From Pseudomonas fuscovaginae SE-1 (GTDB taxonomy: Bacteria > Pseudomonadota > Gammaproteobacteria > Pseudomonadales > Pseudomonadaceae): DNA of 64,000 nucleotides. Below the pieces are notes generated by a model. The model worked only from the letters and a program-made list of their open reading frames with translations. It made no database searches and was not told where the DNA came from. This document shows, piece after piece, positions 1 to 8,607 of the stretch (position 1 is the first letter of the stretch; every line of letters starts with the position of its first letter). Position numbers and translations under genes: made by a program. The stretch spans positions 1 to 64,000 of the forward strand of contig NZ_AQOH01000061.1 in NCBI RefSeq assembly GCF_000364705.1, read 5' to 3'.

Positions 1-290
1 AGGCAGCGTGCCAGCAGCTTCAGACACGGACCGATCAAGGCGATGCAGACAGGCAGGAACACCAGCAGTTGCAGGGCGCTCAACTGCAGCGGCAGCAGCA
101 CCAGGTGATAGAGGGCGTAGTTGAGCAAGGTTGCGGCCAACATCACCGACGTGCTGGCAATGCCCAGCGCATGCAGCCGACACCGCTCCAGCGGCGGGGC
201 CCGCAGCAACGGATCGACAGCCAGCGGCCAGTGCAACACGATGTTGTTGATCAGGGCGGCGCTGACGAGGATGAGGAGAAGATCGGTCAT
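1..290 (-). CDS. rnfA: RnfA/RsxA, electron transport complex subunit A (partial, atypical)
   Basis: This is the N-terminal 96 codons of an RnfA/RsxA-family membrane protein; the gene runs off the left edge. RnfA is an integral subunit of the Rnf/Rsx ion-motive electron transfer complex in the inner membrane. The start MTDLLLILVSAALINNIVL matches the family start (MTDYLLLFVGTVLVNNFVL in E. coli RsxA), and three hydrophobic segments follow. The conserved family motif LGLCPF reads LAVDPL here, so the Cys that helps hold a membrane [2Fe-2S] cluster is Asp. It lies 115 bp downstream of metG on the same strand. The family call is firm from the start; function as a canonical Rnf subunit is doubtful. 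Confidence 0.75.
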   Translation of the reverse strand, partial: MTDLLLILVSAALINNIVLHWPLAVDPLLRAPPLERCRLHALGIASTSVMLAATLLNYALYHLVLLPLQLSALQLLVFLPVCIALIGPCLKLLARC

Positions 291-360
291 TGATCGTGCC
301 GGGCAAGCGTATGGAATGAATTATCCGGCAAGCGAACGGGTCGTACTAGCCACGAAACGT

Positions 361-387
361 CGCGGGCCACGAAGATCGTGGCCCGCG
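361..387 (-). terminator. Strong hairpin between metG and rnfA
   Basis: There is a 12-bp perfect stem (CGCGGGCCACGA / TCGTGGCCCGCG) with a 3-nt loop just after the metG stop. No long T-run follows, so it may be an intercistronic stabilising hairpin rather than an efficient terminator. Confidence 0.5.
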
Positions 388-405
388 AGGTCAGGCAGGA
401 TGGGG

Positions 406-2457
406 TTACTTGATCCGCTGGCCGGGCTTGGCGCCGCTGTCCGGGCTCAGCAGGTAGATCTCCTCGCCGCCGGGGCCGGCGGCCATGACCATGCCTTCGG
501 AGATGCCGAAACGCATTTTGCGCGGTTTGAGGTTGGCGATCATCATGGTCAGGCGACCTTCCAGCTCGGCCGGGTTCGGGTAGGCGCTCTTGATCCCGGA
601 AAACACGTTGCGTTGCTCGTCACCGATGTCCAGTGTCAGGCGCAGCAGCTTGTCCGCACCCTCGACCGCCTCGGCCTTGACGATCAGCGCGACGCGTAGG
701 TCGACCGCGGCGAAGGTGTCGAACTCGATCTCAGGCGACAGCGGGTCCTTGGTCAGTTCGCCGTTGCCTTGTGGGGCGGCGCTGCCGGTGTCGGTCTGGC
801 TGGCGGCGAGATCTTCCTTCGAGGCGTCGGTCATGGCCTGAACTTTTGCCGGGTCGATACGGGTCATCAGCGGCTTGAACGCGTTCAGTCGATGGTTGGC
901 CAGGAGGCTGGCGTGGTCGTTCCAGGTCAGCGGCGGAACGTTGAGGAACGCCTCGGCATCGGCGGCCAGCAGCGGCAGCACCGGCTTGAGGAAGATGATC
1001 AACTGACGGAACAGGTTGATACCCGCGGCGCAGACGGCCTGGACTTCATCCTGCCTGCTTTCCTGCTTGGCCAGGGCCCAGGGCGCCTTGTCGGCGATCC
1101 AGGCGTTGGCGCGGTCGGCCAGGGCCATGATCTCGCGCATGGCGCGGGCGAAGTCGCGGCTTTCGTAGGCTTCGGCGATGCTCGGGGCCGCGGCGCGGAA
1201 CGCCTCGGTCAGATCGGGAGCGGCGTCGCCCGCGACCAGCACGCCGGCATTGCCCTTGTGGATGAAACCGGCGCAACGGCTGGCGATGTTCACCACCTTG
1301 CCGACCAGGTCCGAGTTGACCTTCTGCACGAAGTCGTCGAGGTTCAGGTCGAGGTCGTCGACGCCCTTGCCCAGCTTGGACGCGTAGTAGTAGCGCAGGT
1401 ACTCGGGCGACAGGTGGTCGAGGTAGGTACGGGCCTTGATGAAGGTGCCTCGGGACTTGGACATCTTCTGGCCGTTGACGGTCAGGTAGCCGTGCACGTT
1501 GATGCCGCTCGGCTTGCGGTAGCCCGCGCCTTCGAGCATCGCCGGCCAGAACAGGGCGTGGAAGTTGACGATGTCCTTGCCGATGAAGTGATACAGCTCG
1601 GCCTTGGAGTCCTTGCCCCAGAATGCGTCGAAGTCCAGCTCCGGACGGCGCGCGCAGAGGTTCTTGAAGCTGGCCATGTAGCCGATCGGCGCGTCCAGCC
1701 ACACGTAGAAATACTTGCCCGGCTCATCCGGGATCTCGAAGCCGAAGTACGGCGCATCGCGGGAGATGTCCCATTCCTGCAGGCCGCTGTCCAGCCATTC
1801 GGCGATCTTGTTCGCCACCGCGTCCTGCAGCGTGCCGCTGCGGGTCCAGCCCTGCAGCATGGCCTGGAAGTCCGGCAGCTTGAAGAAGAAGTGCTGGGAT
1901 TCCTTGAGCACCGGCGTGGCCCCTGAAATCGCCGACTTGGGGTTCTTCAGGTCGGTGGGGGCGTAGGTGGCGCCGCACTTTTCGCAGTTGTCGCCGTACT
2001 GGTCCTCGGTACCGCATTTCGGACAGGTGCCCTTGATGAAGCGGTCGGCCAGGAACATCTGCTTTTCCGGGTCGAAATACTGGGTGATCGCCCGGTTGGC
2101 GATGTGCCCCGCATCGCGCAGGCGCAGGTAGATCTGCGTCGACAGCTCGCGGTTTTCCTCGGCATGGGTCGAGTGGAAGTTGTCGAAGTCGACCAGGAAG
2201 TCGGCGAAATCGCTGCTGTGCTCGCGCTGGACGTTGGCGATCAGCTGTTCCGGCGTGATGCCTTCCTTCTCGGCGCGCAGCATGATGGCCGAGCCATGGG
2301 CGTCGTCAGCGCAGACATAGATGCATTGGTTGCCGCGGTGCTTCTGGAAACGCACCCACATGTCGGTCTGGACATACTCGACCATGTGGCCGAGGTGGAT
2401 GGAACCATTGGCATAGGGCAGGGCGCTGGTGACGAGAATCTGGCGTGGCTCGGACAT
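406..2457 (-). CDS. metG: Methionyl-tRNA synthetase
   Basis: MetG charges tRNA-Met and initiator tRNA with methionine in the cytoplasm. The 683-aa protein is full length for the type with a C-terminal dimerisation domain. Visible features are the HIGH-like motif HLGH at residues 21-24, a zinc knuckle with CPKC and CEKC pairs near residues 142-162, the KMSKS motif near residue 331, and a C-terminal EMAPII-like tRNA-binding domain from about residue 572 (start [14 protein letters not shown]). The ATG at 2457 gives the expected [18 protein letters not shown] start. It is divergent from apbC, the same arrangement as in P. aeruginosa. Two copies of its initiator tRNA substrate lie near 50.3-50.6 kb. 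Confidence 0.98.
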   Translation of the reverse strand: MSEPRQILVTSALPYANGSIHLGHMVEYVQTDMWVRFQKHRGNQCIYVCADDAHGSAIMLRAEKEGITPEQLIANVQREHSSDFADFLVDFDNFHSTHAEENRELSTQIYLRLRDAGHIANRAITQYFDPEKQMFLADRFIKGTCPKCGTEDQYGDNCEKCGATYAPTDLKNPKSAISGATPVLKESQHFFFKLPDFQAMLQGWTRSGTLQDAVANKIAEWLDSGLQEWDISRDAPYFGFEIPDEPGKYFYVWLDAPIGYMASFKNLCARRPELDFDAFWGKDSKAELYHFIGKDIVNFHALFWPAMLEGAGYRKPSGINVHGYLTVNGQKMSKSRGTFIKARTYLDHLSPEYLRYYYASKLGKGVDDLDLNLDDFVQKVNSDLVGKVVNIASRCAGFIHKGNAGVLVAGDAAPDLTEAFRAAAPSIAEAYESRDFARAMREIMALADRANAWIADKAPWALAKQESRQDEVQAVCAAGINLFRQLIIFLKPVLPLLAADAEAFLNVPPLTWNDHASLLANHRLNAFKPLMTRIDPAKVQAMTDASKEDLAASQTDTGSAAPQGNGELTKDPLSPEIEFDTFAAVDLRVALIVKAEAVEGADKLLRLTLDIGDEQRNVFSGIKSAYPNPAELEGRLTMMIANLKPRKMRFGISEGMVMAAGPGGEEIYLLSPDSGAKPGQRIK

Positions 2458-2542
2458 GGGGCTCGGCTACTTGAAGTGAAACGAAGACCCGACACTATAA
2501 AGCCCCCGCACACATAATTCATCCTTTAGTGGTGAGCAAACC

Positions 2543-2673
2543 GTGGCGAACGGGCTTGCCCGCGCTGGGGTGCGAAGCGGCCCTGAAACCGCTTTACACA
2601 GCCCCCCGTTTGACCTGGCTTGCCGGTTTTGCGACTGCTTTGCAGTCGAGTGCGGGCAAGTCAGTTCGCCACA
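2543..2673. repeat. REP-like inverted doublet between metG and apbC
   Basis: Two REP-like units face each other: GTGGCGAACGGGCTTGCCCG at the left and its imperfect reverse complement ending GTTCGCCAC at the right, separated by about 80 bp. This is the REPIN-type layout common in P. fluorescens. Unusually, it lies between divergent genes, upstream of both. Confidence 0.75.
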
Positions 2674-2743
2674 AACATGCCTGCGTGCGCCAGAACGGTT
2701 ACGATAGCTGTCTGTTTCACTCAGCCTTTTTCGGGAGTTGCCC

Positions 2744-3838
2744 ATGAGCGCAGTCAACCGCGCAGCGGTGGAAGCCGTCCTTCGCCAGTACACCGATCCT
2801 TATCTGAACCAGGACCCGCTCAGCGCCGGGTGCGTGAAGGCCATCGACATCCAGGCCGATCGGGTCAGCGTCCGCCTCGAACTGGGTTACGCCGCCGGTC
2901 TGTTCAAGAACGGCTGGGCGCAGATGTTGCAATTGGCCATCGAAGGCCTGGACGGCGTGGCTTCGGCCAAGGTCGAGATCGACTGCGTGATCGCCGCGCA
3001 CAAGGCCCAGGGGCAGGTCCCGGGCCTGGCCAACGTGAAGAACGTGGTGGCGGTGGCCTCCGGCAAGGGCGGGGTGGGCAAGTCGACCACGGCGGCCAAC
3101 CTGGCGCTGGCGCTGGCCCGCGAAGGGGCGAAGGTGGGCATTCTCGACGCGGACATCTACGGCCCGAGCCAGGGCGTGATGTTCGGGATCGCCGAAGGCA
3201 CCCGGCCGAAGATCAGGGAGCAGAAGTGGTTCGTGCCGATCGAGTCCCTGGGCGTGGAGGTCATGTCCATGGCCTTCCTGACCGACGACAACACACCGAT
3301 GGTCTGGCGTGGCCCCATGGTCTCCGGGGCCCTGCTGCAACTGGTGACCCAGACCGACTGGGGCAACCTCGATTATCTGGTGATCGACATGCCGCCGGGT
3401 ACCGGCGACATCCAGCTGACCCTGGCGCAGAAGGTCCCGGTGGCCGGCTCGGTGATCGTCACCACGCCGCAGGACCTGGCCCTGCTCGATGCGAAGAAGG
3501 GGGTGGAGATGTTCCGCAAGGTGAACATTCCGGTGCTGGGCGTGGTGGAGAATATGGCGGTGCACATCTGCTCGAACTGTGGCCATGCCGAGCATCTGTT
3601 CGGCGAAGGCGGTGGCGAGAAGCTGGCTTCGCAATACGGCGTCGAGCTGCTGGCCTCGCTGCCGCTGTCGCTGGTGATTCGTGAGCAGGCTGACGGCGGC
3701 AGGCCGACCGTGGCGGCCGAGCCGGACGGGCAGATCGCCATGGTCTATCAGGAACTGGCCCGGCATGTGGGGGCACGGATCGTCCTGCAGGAAGCGGCGA
3801 GCCAGGCGTTGCCGAATATCACCATCAGCGACGATTGA
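2744..3838 (+). CDS. apbC: Iron-sulfur cluster carrier ApbC/Mrp
   Basis: This is a Mrp/NBP35-family P-loop ATPase that binds and transfers Fe-S clusters in the cytoplasm. The 364 residues comprise an N-terminal MIP18/DUF59-type domain (about 1-90) and a ParA/MinD-like ATPase. The deviant Walker A, GKGGVGKST, starts near residue 106, and the cluster-binding CxxC (CSNC) is near residue 274. The start at 2744 is chosen because GGGAG sits 6 nt upstream and the product begins MSAVNRAAVEAVL, as in other pseudomonads; a TTG two codons earlier overlaps the ribosome site. A terminator follows immediately. Confidence 0.96.
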   Translation: MSAVNRAAVEAVLRQYTDPYLNQDPLSAGCVKAIDIQADRVSVRLELGYAAGLFKNGWAQMLQLAIEGLDGVASAKVEIDCVIAAHKAQGQVPGLANVKNVVAVASGKGGVGKSTTAANLALALAREGAKVGILDADIYGPSQGVMFGIAEGTRPKIREQKWFVPIESLGVEVMSMAFLTDDNTPMVWRGPMVSGALLQLVTQTDWGNLDYLVIDMPPGTGDIQLTLAQKVPVAGSVIVTTPQDLALLDAKKGVEMFRKVNIPVLGVVENMAVHICSNCGHAEHLFGEGGGEKLASQYGVELLASLPLSLVIREQADGGRPTVAAEPDGQIAMVYQELARHVGARIVLQEAASQALPNITISDD

Positions 3839-3853
3839 ACCGTCGGGTTGACT

Positions 3854-3878
3854 CCGCCCGCTGGTGGGCGGGCTTTTT
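3854..3878 (+). terminator. Rho-independent terminator of apbC
   Basis: A CCGCCC / GGGCGG stem with a 6-nt loop is followed by GCTTTTT, 15 nt after the apbC stop codon. Confidence 0.8.
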
Positions 3879-4009
3879 GTGGCGAGCGGGCTTGCCCGCG
3901 CTCGACTGCAAGGCAGTCGCAAAACCAGGCAACCCGATAGGGCTGATATATGCGGGATGCAGGTTTCAGGGCCGCCCTGCGGCCCAGCGCGGGCAAGCCC
4001 GCTCACCAC
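3879..4009. repeat. REP-like inverted doublet downstream of apbC
   Basis: GTGGCGAGCGGGCTTGCCCG on the left and CGGGCAAGCCCGCTCACCAC on the right form a REPIN-like pair between the convergent apbC and cold-shock genes. Confidence 0.8.
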
Positions 4010-4084
4010 AAAAGCCCGCTGATCATGAAAGCTCGTGTGCCACGAAAATGTTTCATCGCCTTGGAAGGGAAAACACCCAGGCAC

Positions 4085-4122
4085 AAAAAAGCCCCGCCTC
4101 TCGTGAGAGAGCGGGGCTTTTT
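4085..4122 (-). terminator. Terminator of the cold-shock gene (bidirectional)
   Basis: The inverted repeat AAAAAAGCCCCGC ... GCGGGGCTTTTT around a 13-nt centre has a T-run in both orientations. It ends the minus-strand cold-shock transcript 17 bp after its stop codon. Confidence 0.85.
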
Positions 4123-4138
4123 GCTGGCTCAGGACAAG

Positions 4139-4348
4139 TTAGATAACTTGAACTTCTTCAGCTTGCATGCCTTTCTGACCGCGGGTAGCGATGAAAGAAA
4201 CCTGCTGGCCTTCTTTCAGGGTTTTGAAACCGTCAGCCTGGATGGCTTTGAAGTGTACGAACAGGTCGTCACCGGATTGTGGAGTGATGAAGCCGAAGCC
4301 TTTTTCATCGTTGAACCACTTGACGGTACCGGTTTGGCGATTAGACAT
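4139..4348 (-). CDS. Cold-shock protein, CspA family
   Basis: This is a 69-aa single cold-shock domain that binds single-stranded nucleic acid; family members melt RNA structure during cold or act constitutively. The RNP1 motif KGFGFI (about residues 16-21) and an RNP2-like LFVHF (about 29-33) are present. It starts [19 protein letters not shown], the form typical of pseudomonad Csp proteins. An AGGAG site sits just upstream of the ATG. Its leader is long, since the next upstream gene starts nearly 400 bp away on the other strand. Which paralogue it is (capB, cspD or other) cannot be decided from sequence alone. Confidence 0.95.
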   Translation of the reverse strand: MSNRQTGTVKWFNDEKGFGFITPQSGDDLFVHFKAIQADGFKTLKEGQQVSFIATRGQKGMQAEEVQVI

Positions 4349-4735
4349 TTGATGTCTCCTTGGACAAAGTTAACTGCGACTCAGGAAACGCCCTGGCCGA
4401 GACTGAGTGCAAAGAGCAGGAAAAATTCTTGGAGATGGTTGGATCGAAATTCAACATCGTGGAGAGATTCTCAGTGACACAAGCAGCACAGTGGCGCCAC
4501 CTTAACCCTTTTTCCAGAACGTGCCAATGGTCTTTGCCAAGGTTTCGCCGATTTCGTGACTGACGGCGTCCCGTACTGCCAGAAAGCGCCCGCCACAAGG
4601 GCTTTGGCCGGGTTTGGCGGGGGTATCCGGGGCAGCTTTTTGAGGCAAATCGCCCCCCGGTCTTTGAACCCGGCGATGCGCCCCGGTAAGATGCCCGGCA
4701 GAATTTCTCCACCTCGCTATTTCAGGACACCCGCC
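4349..4735. other. Intergenic region: cold-shock leader and dcd upstream region
   Basis: This 387-bp region separates the divergent cold-shock and dcd genes. The part next to the cold-shock gene (about 4349-4500) has no credible open frame and is probably its untranslated leader, as in other cspA-family genes. The part before dcd has a run of GC-rich dyads and an AGGACA ribosome site just before the dcd ATG. I could not identify a clear sigma-70 promoter. Confidence 0.4.
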
Positions 4736-5302
4736 ATGAGCATCAAATCGGACAAGTGGATTCGCCGCATGGCGCAAGAGCACGGCATGATCGAACCCTT
4801 CGTCGAGCGCCAGGTGCGGGGCGAAGGCGCCGACCGGCTGATTTCCTTCGGCGTGTCGAGCTATGGCTACGACGTGCGTTGCGCCGACGAGTTCAAGGTG
4901 TTCACCAACATCAATTCGGCGACCGTCGATCCGAAAAACTTCGACGCCGGCAGCTTCGTCGACATCAAGAGCGATGTCTGCATCATTCCGCCGAACTCTT
5001 TCGCCCTGGCCCGTACCGTCGAGTACTTCCGCATTCCGCGCAACGTGCTGACCATCTGCCTGGGCAAGAGCACCTACGCCCGTTGCGGCATCATCGTCAA
5101 CGTGACCCCGCTGGAGCCGGAGTGGGAAGGCCACGTGACCCTCGAGTTCTCCAATACCACCACCCTGCCGGCGAAGATCTACGCCAACGAGGGCGTGGCG
5201 CAGATGCTGTTCCTGGAGTCCGACGAGGAATGTGAAGTCTCCTACAAGGACCGTGGTGGCAAGTACCAGGGCCAGCGTGGCGTGACCCTGCCGCGCACCT
5301 GA
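4736..5302 (+). CDS. dcd: dCTP deaminase
   Basis: Dcd deaminates dCTP to dUTP, the first step of de novo dTTP synthesis through dUTP. The protein is 188 aa, the normal length, beginning [19 protein letters not shown]. The trimeric dUTPase-like fold is seen in [12 protein letters not shown], in the active-site segment with STYARCGI, and in the region [10 protein letters not shown], which contains the catalytic Glu. The ATG at 4736 is chosen because AGGACA lies upstream and the 60 extra in-frame codons before it match nothing in the family. The metG-apbC-dcd order is conserved in Pseudomonas. Confidence 0.97.
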   Translation: MSIKSDKWIRRMAQEHGMIEPFVERQVRGEGADRLISFGVSSYGYDVRCADEFKVFTNINSATVDPKNFDAGSFVDIKSDVCIIPPNSFALARTVEYFRIPRNVLTICLGKSTYARCGIIVNVTPLEPEWEGHVTLEFSNTTTLPAKIYANEGVAQMLFLESDEECEVSYKDRGGKYQGQRGVTLPRT

Positions 5303-5410
5303 CCGGCGGACGGTCAGCCCGAGGGAATTCCTGGGCGCTGGTGCACTCTACTGGGTGTACCGTTCCGGTTGGCGCAAGGCTGACCGGACCCTATCGCCCA
5401 GGAGTCGCCC

Positions 5411-5617
5411 ATGAAGATCGATCCTAGCATCAGTGCCGAACTGGCCAGACTGGAACCCAATCAAGTGGGCCTGCTGGCCTGGTCGTTGCTCGCCCACCCA
5501 CAGACCCTGATGGGCGGCATTCCCGGCCAGCCCGAACCCGATACCCCCAACGAACAGCCCACCGAGCCGGGCGAACCGGTCTTGCCCGACGAACCGCCAC
5601 CGGCTCCTGTCGCCTGA
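5411..5617 (+). CDS. Small proline-rich hypothetical protein
   Basis: This is a 68-aa acidic protein of unknown function. The first 35 residues look folded (amphipathic, SAELARLEPNQVGLLAW); the C-terminal half is Pro/Glu-rich (repeated PGEP, PDEPPP) and probably disordered. AGGAG is placed 6 nt before the ATG, and codon use matches neighbouring genes, so I think it is translated. It lies between dcd and pheC on the same strand, with about 100 bp gaps on both sides. No signal peptide or membrane segment is seen. Confidence 0.65.
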   Translation: MKIDPSISAELARLEPNQVGLLAWSLLAHPQTLMGGIPGQPEPDTPNEQPTEPGEPVLPDEPPPAPVA

Positions 5618-5738
5618 TCCATGGCCGACTGGACGGCCGCGTGCCGTCCAGGGGTCGCCTGTTCCAGTCCTTGCAGGTAGTCTGCGCCAGTGCCATCAAC
5701 GCGCACTCACGGATATCAGACAATAAAAAGGGCTGCCC

Positions 5739-6575
5739 ATGACGTTTTCCATTCCCCTGAGATTTTCCCGGCTCCTGCTTTCGGCGCTGCTGGTCGCCAC
5801 CCCGTTGGTCGAGGCTGCCGAGCTGGCGCAGGGTGCTGCGCCGATGCAAGTGGTCGGTCGGCTCGACCGGATCATTCAGCAGGGTGTACTGCGAGTCGGC
5901 ACCACGGGTGACTACAAGCCCTTCAGCTACAAGAGTGGCGAGCATTTCATCGGCCTGGACATCGAGCTGGCACAGGAGCTGGCGCAATCGATGGGGGCGA
6001 AGCTGCAGTTGGTGCCGACGACCTGGCCGACGCTGATGAACGATTTGCAGGCGGACCACTTCGACCTGGCGATCAGTGGCATCTCGGTGAACATGGAGCG
6101 CCAGAGGCAGGCATTTTTTTCACAGCCGTACCAGCGTGATGGCAAGACACCGATCACCCTGTGCTCCCGGCAGCAGGCCTTCCAGACCCTGGAACAGATC
6201 GACCAGCCGCAGGTAACGGCCATCGTCAACCCGGGCGGTACCAACGAGAAGTTCGCCCGGGCCAACCTGAAACAGGCGCGGATCATCGTGCATCAGGACA
6301 ATGTCACCATCTTCCAGCAGATCGTCGACGGCAAGGCCGACCTGATGATGACCGACGCGGTGGAGACGCGCCTGCAGGAGAAGCTGCACCCGCAGTTGTG
6401 CGCGGTGCATCCGGACCAGCCGTTCGATTTTTCCGAGAAGGCGGTGCTGTTGCCGAGGGATATCGTGCTCAAGCAGTACGTTGACCAGTGGCTGCACCAG
6501 GACATGGAAAGCGGGCGGTTCGCCAAGCGCATGCAGAAGTGGCTGGCCTATCCGTGGCAGGCTGCCCATAACTGA
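5739..6575 (+). CDS. pheC: Periplasmic cyclohexadienyl dehydratase (prephenate/arogenate dehydratase)
   Basis: PheC converts prephenate to phenylpyruvate, or arogenate to phenylalanine, in the periplasm. The 278-aa protein has the fold of amino-acid ABC binding proteins, from which it evolved. A signal peptide ends near residue 26 (VEA/AE). It is nearly collinear with P. aeruginosa PheC as I remember it: LRVGTTGDYKPFSY, DGKTPITLCS, TAIVNPGGTNEKFARANL, NVTIFQQIVDGKADLMMTDA. The Glu after the last block (residue 209) corresponds to the catalytic Glu of the P. aeruginosa enzyme. The location near metG-apbC-dcd also matches P. aeruginosa. An automatic call of generic transporter binding protein would be wrong. 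Confidence 0.9.
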   Translation: MTFSIPLRFSRLLLSALLVATPLVEAAELAQGAAPMQVVGRLDRIIQQGVLRVGTTGDYKPFSYKSGEHFIGLDIELAQELAQSMGAKLQLVPTTWPTLMNDLQADHFDLAISGISVNMERQRQAFFSQPYQRDGKTPITLCSRQQAFQTLEQIDQPQVTAIVNPGGTNEKFARANLKQARIIVHQDNVTIFQQIVDGKADLMMTDAVETRLQEKLHPQLCAVHPDQPFDFSEKAVLLPRDIVLKQYVDQWLHQDMESGRFAKRMQKWLAYPWQAAHN

Positions 6576-6588
6576 GGCAGAGCGTGAT

Positions 6589-6691
6589 GGCCTCTTCGCG
6601 GGCAAGCCACGCTCCTACAATATTGCGCCGTACACGTATTCCGGGCATGGCAGCAACCCCTGTAGGAGCGTGGCTTGCCCGCGAAGAGGCC
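6589..6691. repeat. 31-bp perfect inverted repeat (REP-like doublet)
   Basis: The arms 6589-6619 and 6661-6691 are exact reverse complements (starting GGCCTCTTCGCGGGCAAGCC), with a 41-bp centre. It lies between the convergent pheC and ABC-transporter genes, where it may also end transcription from both sides. Confidence 0.85.
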
Positions 6692-6707
6692 CTGAAACCT
6701 TCCCCAA

Positions 6708-7472
6708 TTACTTGAGGTTACCGCTGAGGAACTGCCGCAGCCGCTCGCTCTGCGGGTTGCCCAGCACGTCCTCGGGCGCTCCCTGTTCTTCCACCAGCCC
6801 CTGGTGCAGGAACAGCACCTGGCTCGACACCTTGCGGGCAAAGCTCATTTCGTGGGTCACCATGATCATCGTCCGGCCTTCCTCGGCCAGGCCCTGGATC
6901 ACCTTCAGCACTTCGCCCACCAGCTCCGGGTCGAGGGCCGAGGTCGGTTCGTCGAACAGCATCACTTCCGGCTCCATCGCCAGCGCCCGGGCAATCGCCA
7001 CCCGCTGCTGCTGGCCACCGGAAAGAAACGCCGGGTACTGCTCGGCGACCCGCGCCGGCAGGCCGACCTTGTCCAGGTAGCGGCGGGCGCGGTCCTCGGC
7101 TTCCTTGCGATCAACGCCCAGCACCCGGCGCGGCGCCATGGTGATGTTCTCCAGCACGCTCATGTGGCTCCACAGGTTGAAGTGCTGGAACACCATCGCC
7201 AGGCGGGTGCGGATGCGCTGCAGTTCGGCTTCGTCGGCGACGCGCATGCCATGTCGGTCGCTGACCATGCGGATCGCTTGGCCGTCGAGGCTCATGGCGC
7301 CGTCATTGGGCGTTTCCAGGAAGTTGATGCAACGCAGGAAGGTGCTCTTGCCCGAGCCGCTGGCGCCGATCAGGCTGATCACATCACCGGTCTTGGCCTT
7401 GAGCGAAACGCCCTTGAGCACCTCGTGGTCGCCATAGCTCTTGTGCAGGCCTTCAATGGTCAGTTTGTACAT
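6708..7472 (-). CDS. Basic amino-acid ABC transporter, ATP-binding protein (AotP/HisP type)
   Basis: This is the 254-aa ATPase of a polar amino-acid importer; it acts on the cytoplasmic face of the membrane. Walker A is GASGSGKST, the signature LSGGQQQR, Walker B VMLFDEPTSALDP, and the switch His lies in MVTHEM. The start at 7472 gives MYKLTIEGLHKSYGDHEVL, typical of AotP/HisP, with TTGAGG just upstream; a longer in-frame extension to 7622 overlaps the preceding gene and is unlikely. It is the last gene of the five-gene operon 6708-10880, whose order (binding protein, two permeases, hydrolase-like, ATPase) is that of aotJQMOP. No argR follows, so this is probably a paralogue. Confidence 0.92.
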   Translation of the reverse strand: MYKLTIEGLHKSYGDHEVLKGVSLKAKTGDVISLIGASGSGKSTFLRCINFLETPNDGAMSLDGQAIRMVSDRHGMRVADEAELQRIRTRLAMVFQHFNLWSHMSVLENITMAPRRVLGVDRKEAEDRARRYLDKVGLPARVAEQYPAFLSGGQQQRVAIARALAMEPEVMLFDEPTSALDPELVGEVLKVIQGLAEEGRTMIMVTHEMSFARKVSSQVLFLHQGLVEEQGAPEDVLGNPQSERLRQFLSGNLK

Positions 7473-7479
7473 GGGTACC

Positions 7480-8598
7480 TCAAGGGGAAAGTAGATAGCC
7501 GCTGCGATAGGCCTCGCGGCCGGCGACATGGGCGATGACCATGCCGGCCGTCGCCATGCGGCGCAGCGAACGGGCGTAGAGCAGCCCCGTGGTATTGCTG
7601 TGGACAGGGATGACCCGGTCACTGATCGGGTCGATGACTTCGGCGATCAGTTGCCCGGCCTCCAGGTATTCCCCTGGCAGGGCGTGGAACACCAGCAGGC
7701 CGCCAAGCGGTGTGGCCACCGGCTCGACCCCGGCCAGCGGCGTGGCCGGATAGCGCAGGGCCGGTGGCGGCGCGATCTCGCCATCGATCACCCCGAACTG
7801 GGTCAGGTAGTCGAGAATCGCCTGGCAATCCTGGCTCGCCAGCGGGTGCGTGACGTCGCCCTGGCCACGCAGTTCGACGGTCACCGAGAAGCTGCCCATG
7901 GGCATTGCGAAGCGCTCGCCGAAGCGTTGCCGCAGGTCCCACCAGAGCAGGGTGAAGCACTCGTCGAACGACTGGCCGCCGGAGTCGGTGGCCAGCAGGC
8001 TGGCTTGGGAACCGATGTAGCGCGCCAGCGGCTCGACCTGCGGCCAGGCCTCGGGCGTGGTGTACAGGTGGGTCACCGCCTCGAAATCGCAATGCAGGTC
8101 GAGCACCATGTCGGCGTCGCAGGCGATCCGTTGCAGCGCCAGGCGCTGGGATTGCAACTGGGTGGCCGGGACCTCGGCGGCCAGGGCCTCCTTCAGCTCA
8201 CGGCGGATCAGCAGCAGGTTGTGCCGTGGGTCATCGTTGAGCTGTTGTTCGATGCGGTTGCCGATTTCTTCGCTGAGGTCGACGAACCAGCGGTTGAAGT
8301 TCTGCCCGCTTTCCAGTTCGTAGCGGCCCAGGGGCACATCCATCAGCACCTGTTCCAGGCCGACCGGGTTGGCCACCGGCACCAGAACGATCTCGCCACG
8401 CAGGCGGCCGGCCTGTTCCAGCTCGACCAGGCGCTGCTTGAGGTGCCAGACGACCAGCATGCCCGGCAGTTCGTCGGCATGCAGCGACGACTGGATATAG
8501 ACCTTGCGTTCGGCCTGTTCCGGGCCGAAGTGGAAACTGTGGATCTGACGTGCTGTACCCGGTACGGGCGCCAGCAGGTCATGAGTGACATGACGCAT
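7480..8598 (-). CDS. AotO-like succinylglutamate desuccinylase/aspartoacylase family protein
   Basis: This is a 372-aa M14-like zinc hydrolase of the AstE/AspA family. The zinc site is visible as HADE (His40 and Glu43) and a later His in DLHCD; a likely catalytic Glu is in TVELRGQGD. It sits inside a basic amino-acid transporter operon, in the same slot as aotO of P. aeruginosa. Removal of an acyl group from an imported amino-acid derivative is a reasonable inference, but the substrate is unknown. It ends 7 bp before the ATPase gene and starts 9 bp after the AotM-like permease, so translation is probably coupled. No signal peptide is visible. Confidence 0.85.
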   Translation of the reverse strand: MRHVTHDLLAPVPGTARQIHSFHFGPEQAERKVYIQSSLHADELPGMLVVWHLKQRLVELEQAGRLRGEIVLVPVANPVGLEQVLMDVPLGRYELESGQNFNRWFVDLSEEIGNRIEQQLNDDPRHNLLLIRRELKEALAAEVPATQLQSQRLALQRIACDADMVLDLHCDFEAVTHLYTTPEAWPQVEPLARYIGSQASLLATDSGGQSFDECFTLLWWDLRQRFGERFAMPMGSFSVTVELRGQGDVTHPLASQDCQAILDYLTQFGVIDGEIAPPPALRYPATPLAGVEPVATPLGGLLVFHALPGEYLEAGQLIAEVIDPISDRVIPVHSNTTGLLYARSLRRMATAGMVIAHVAGREAYRSGYLLSP

Positions 8599-8607
8599 GG
8601 GAAAGTC

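Noticed and set aside
3879..4009. Small RNA gene in the apbC-csp gap
   Set aside because: The structure is fully explained by a terminator plus REP doublet.
5739..6575. Calling this gene a generic amino-acid ABC transporter binding protein
   Set aside because: Close agreement with P. aeruginosa PheC, including the catalytic Glu, and synteny with dcd show it is cyclohexadienyl dehydratase.
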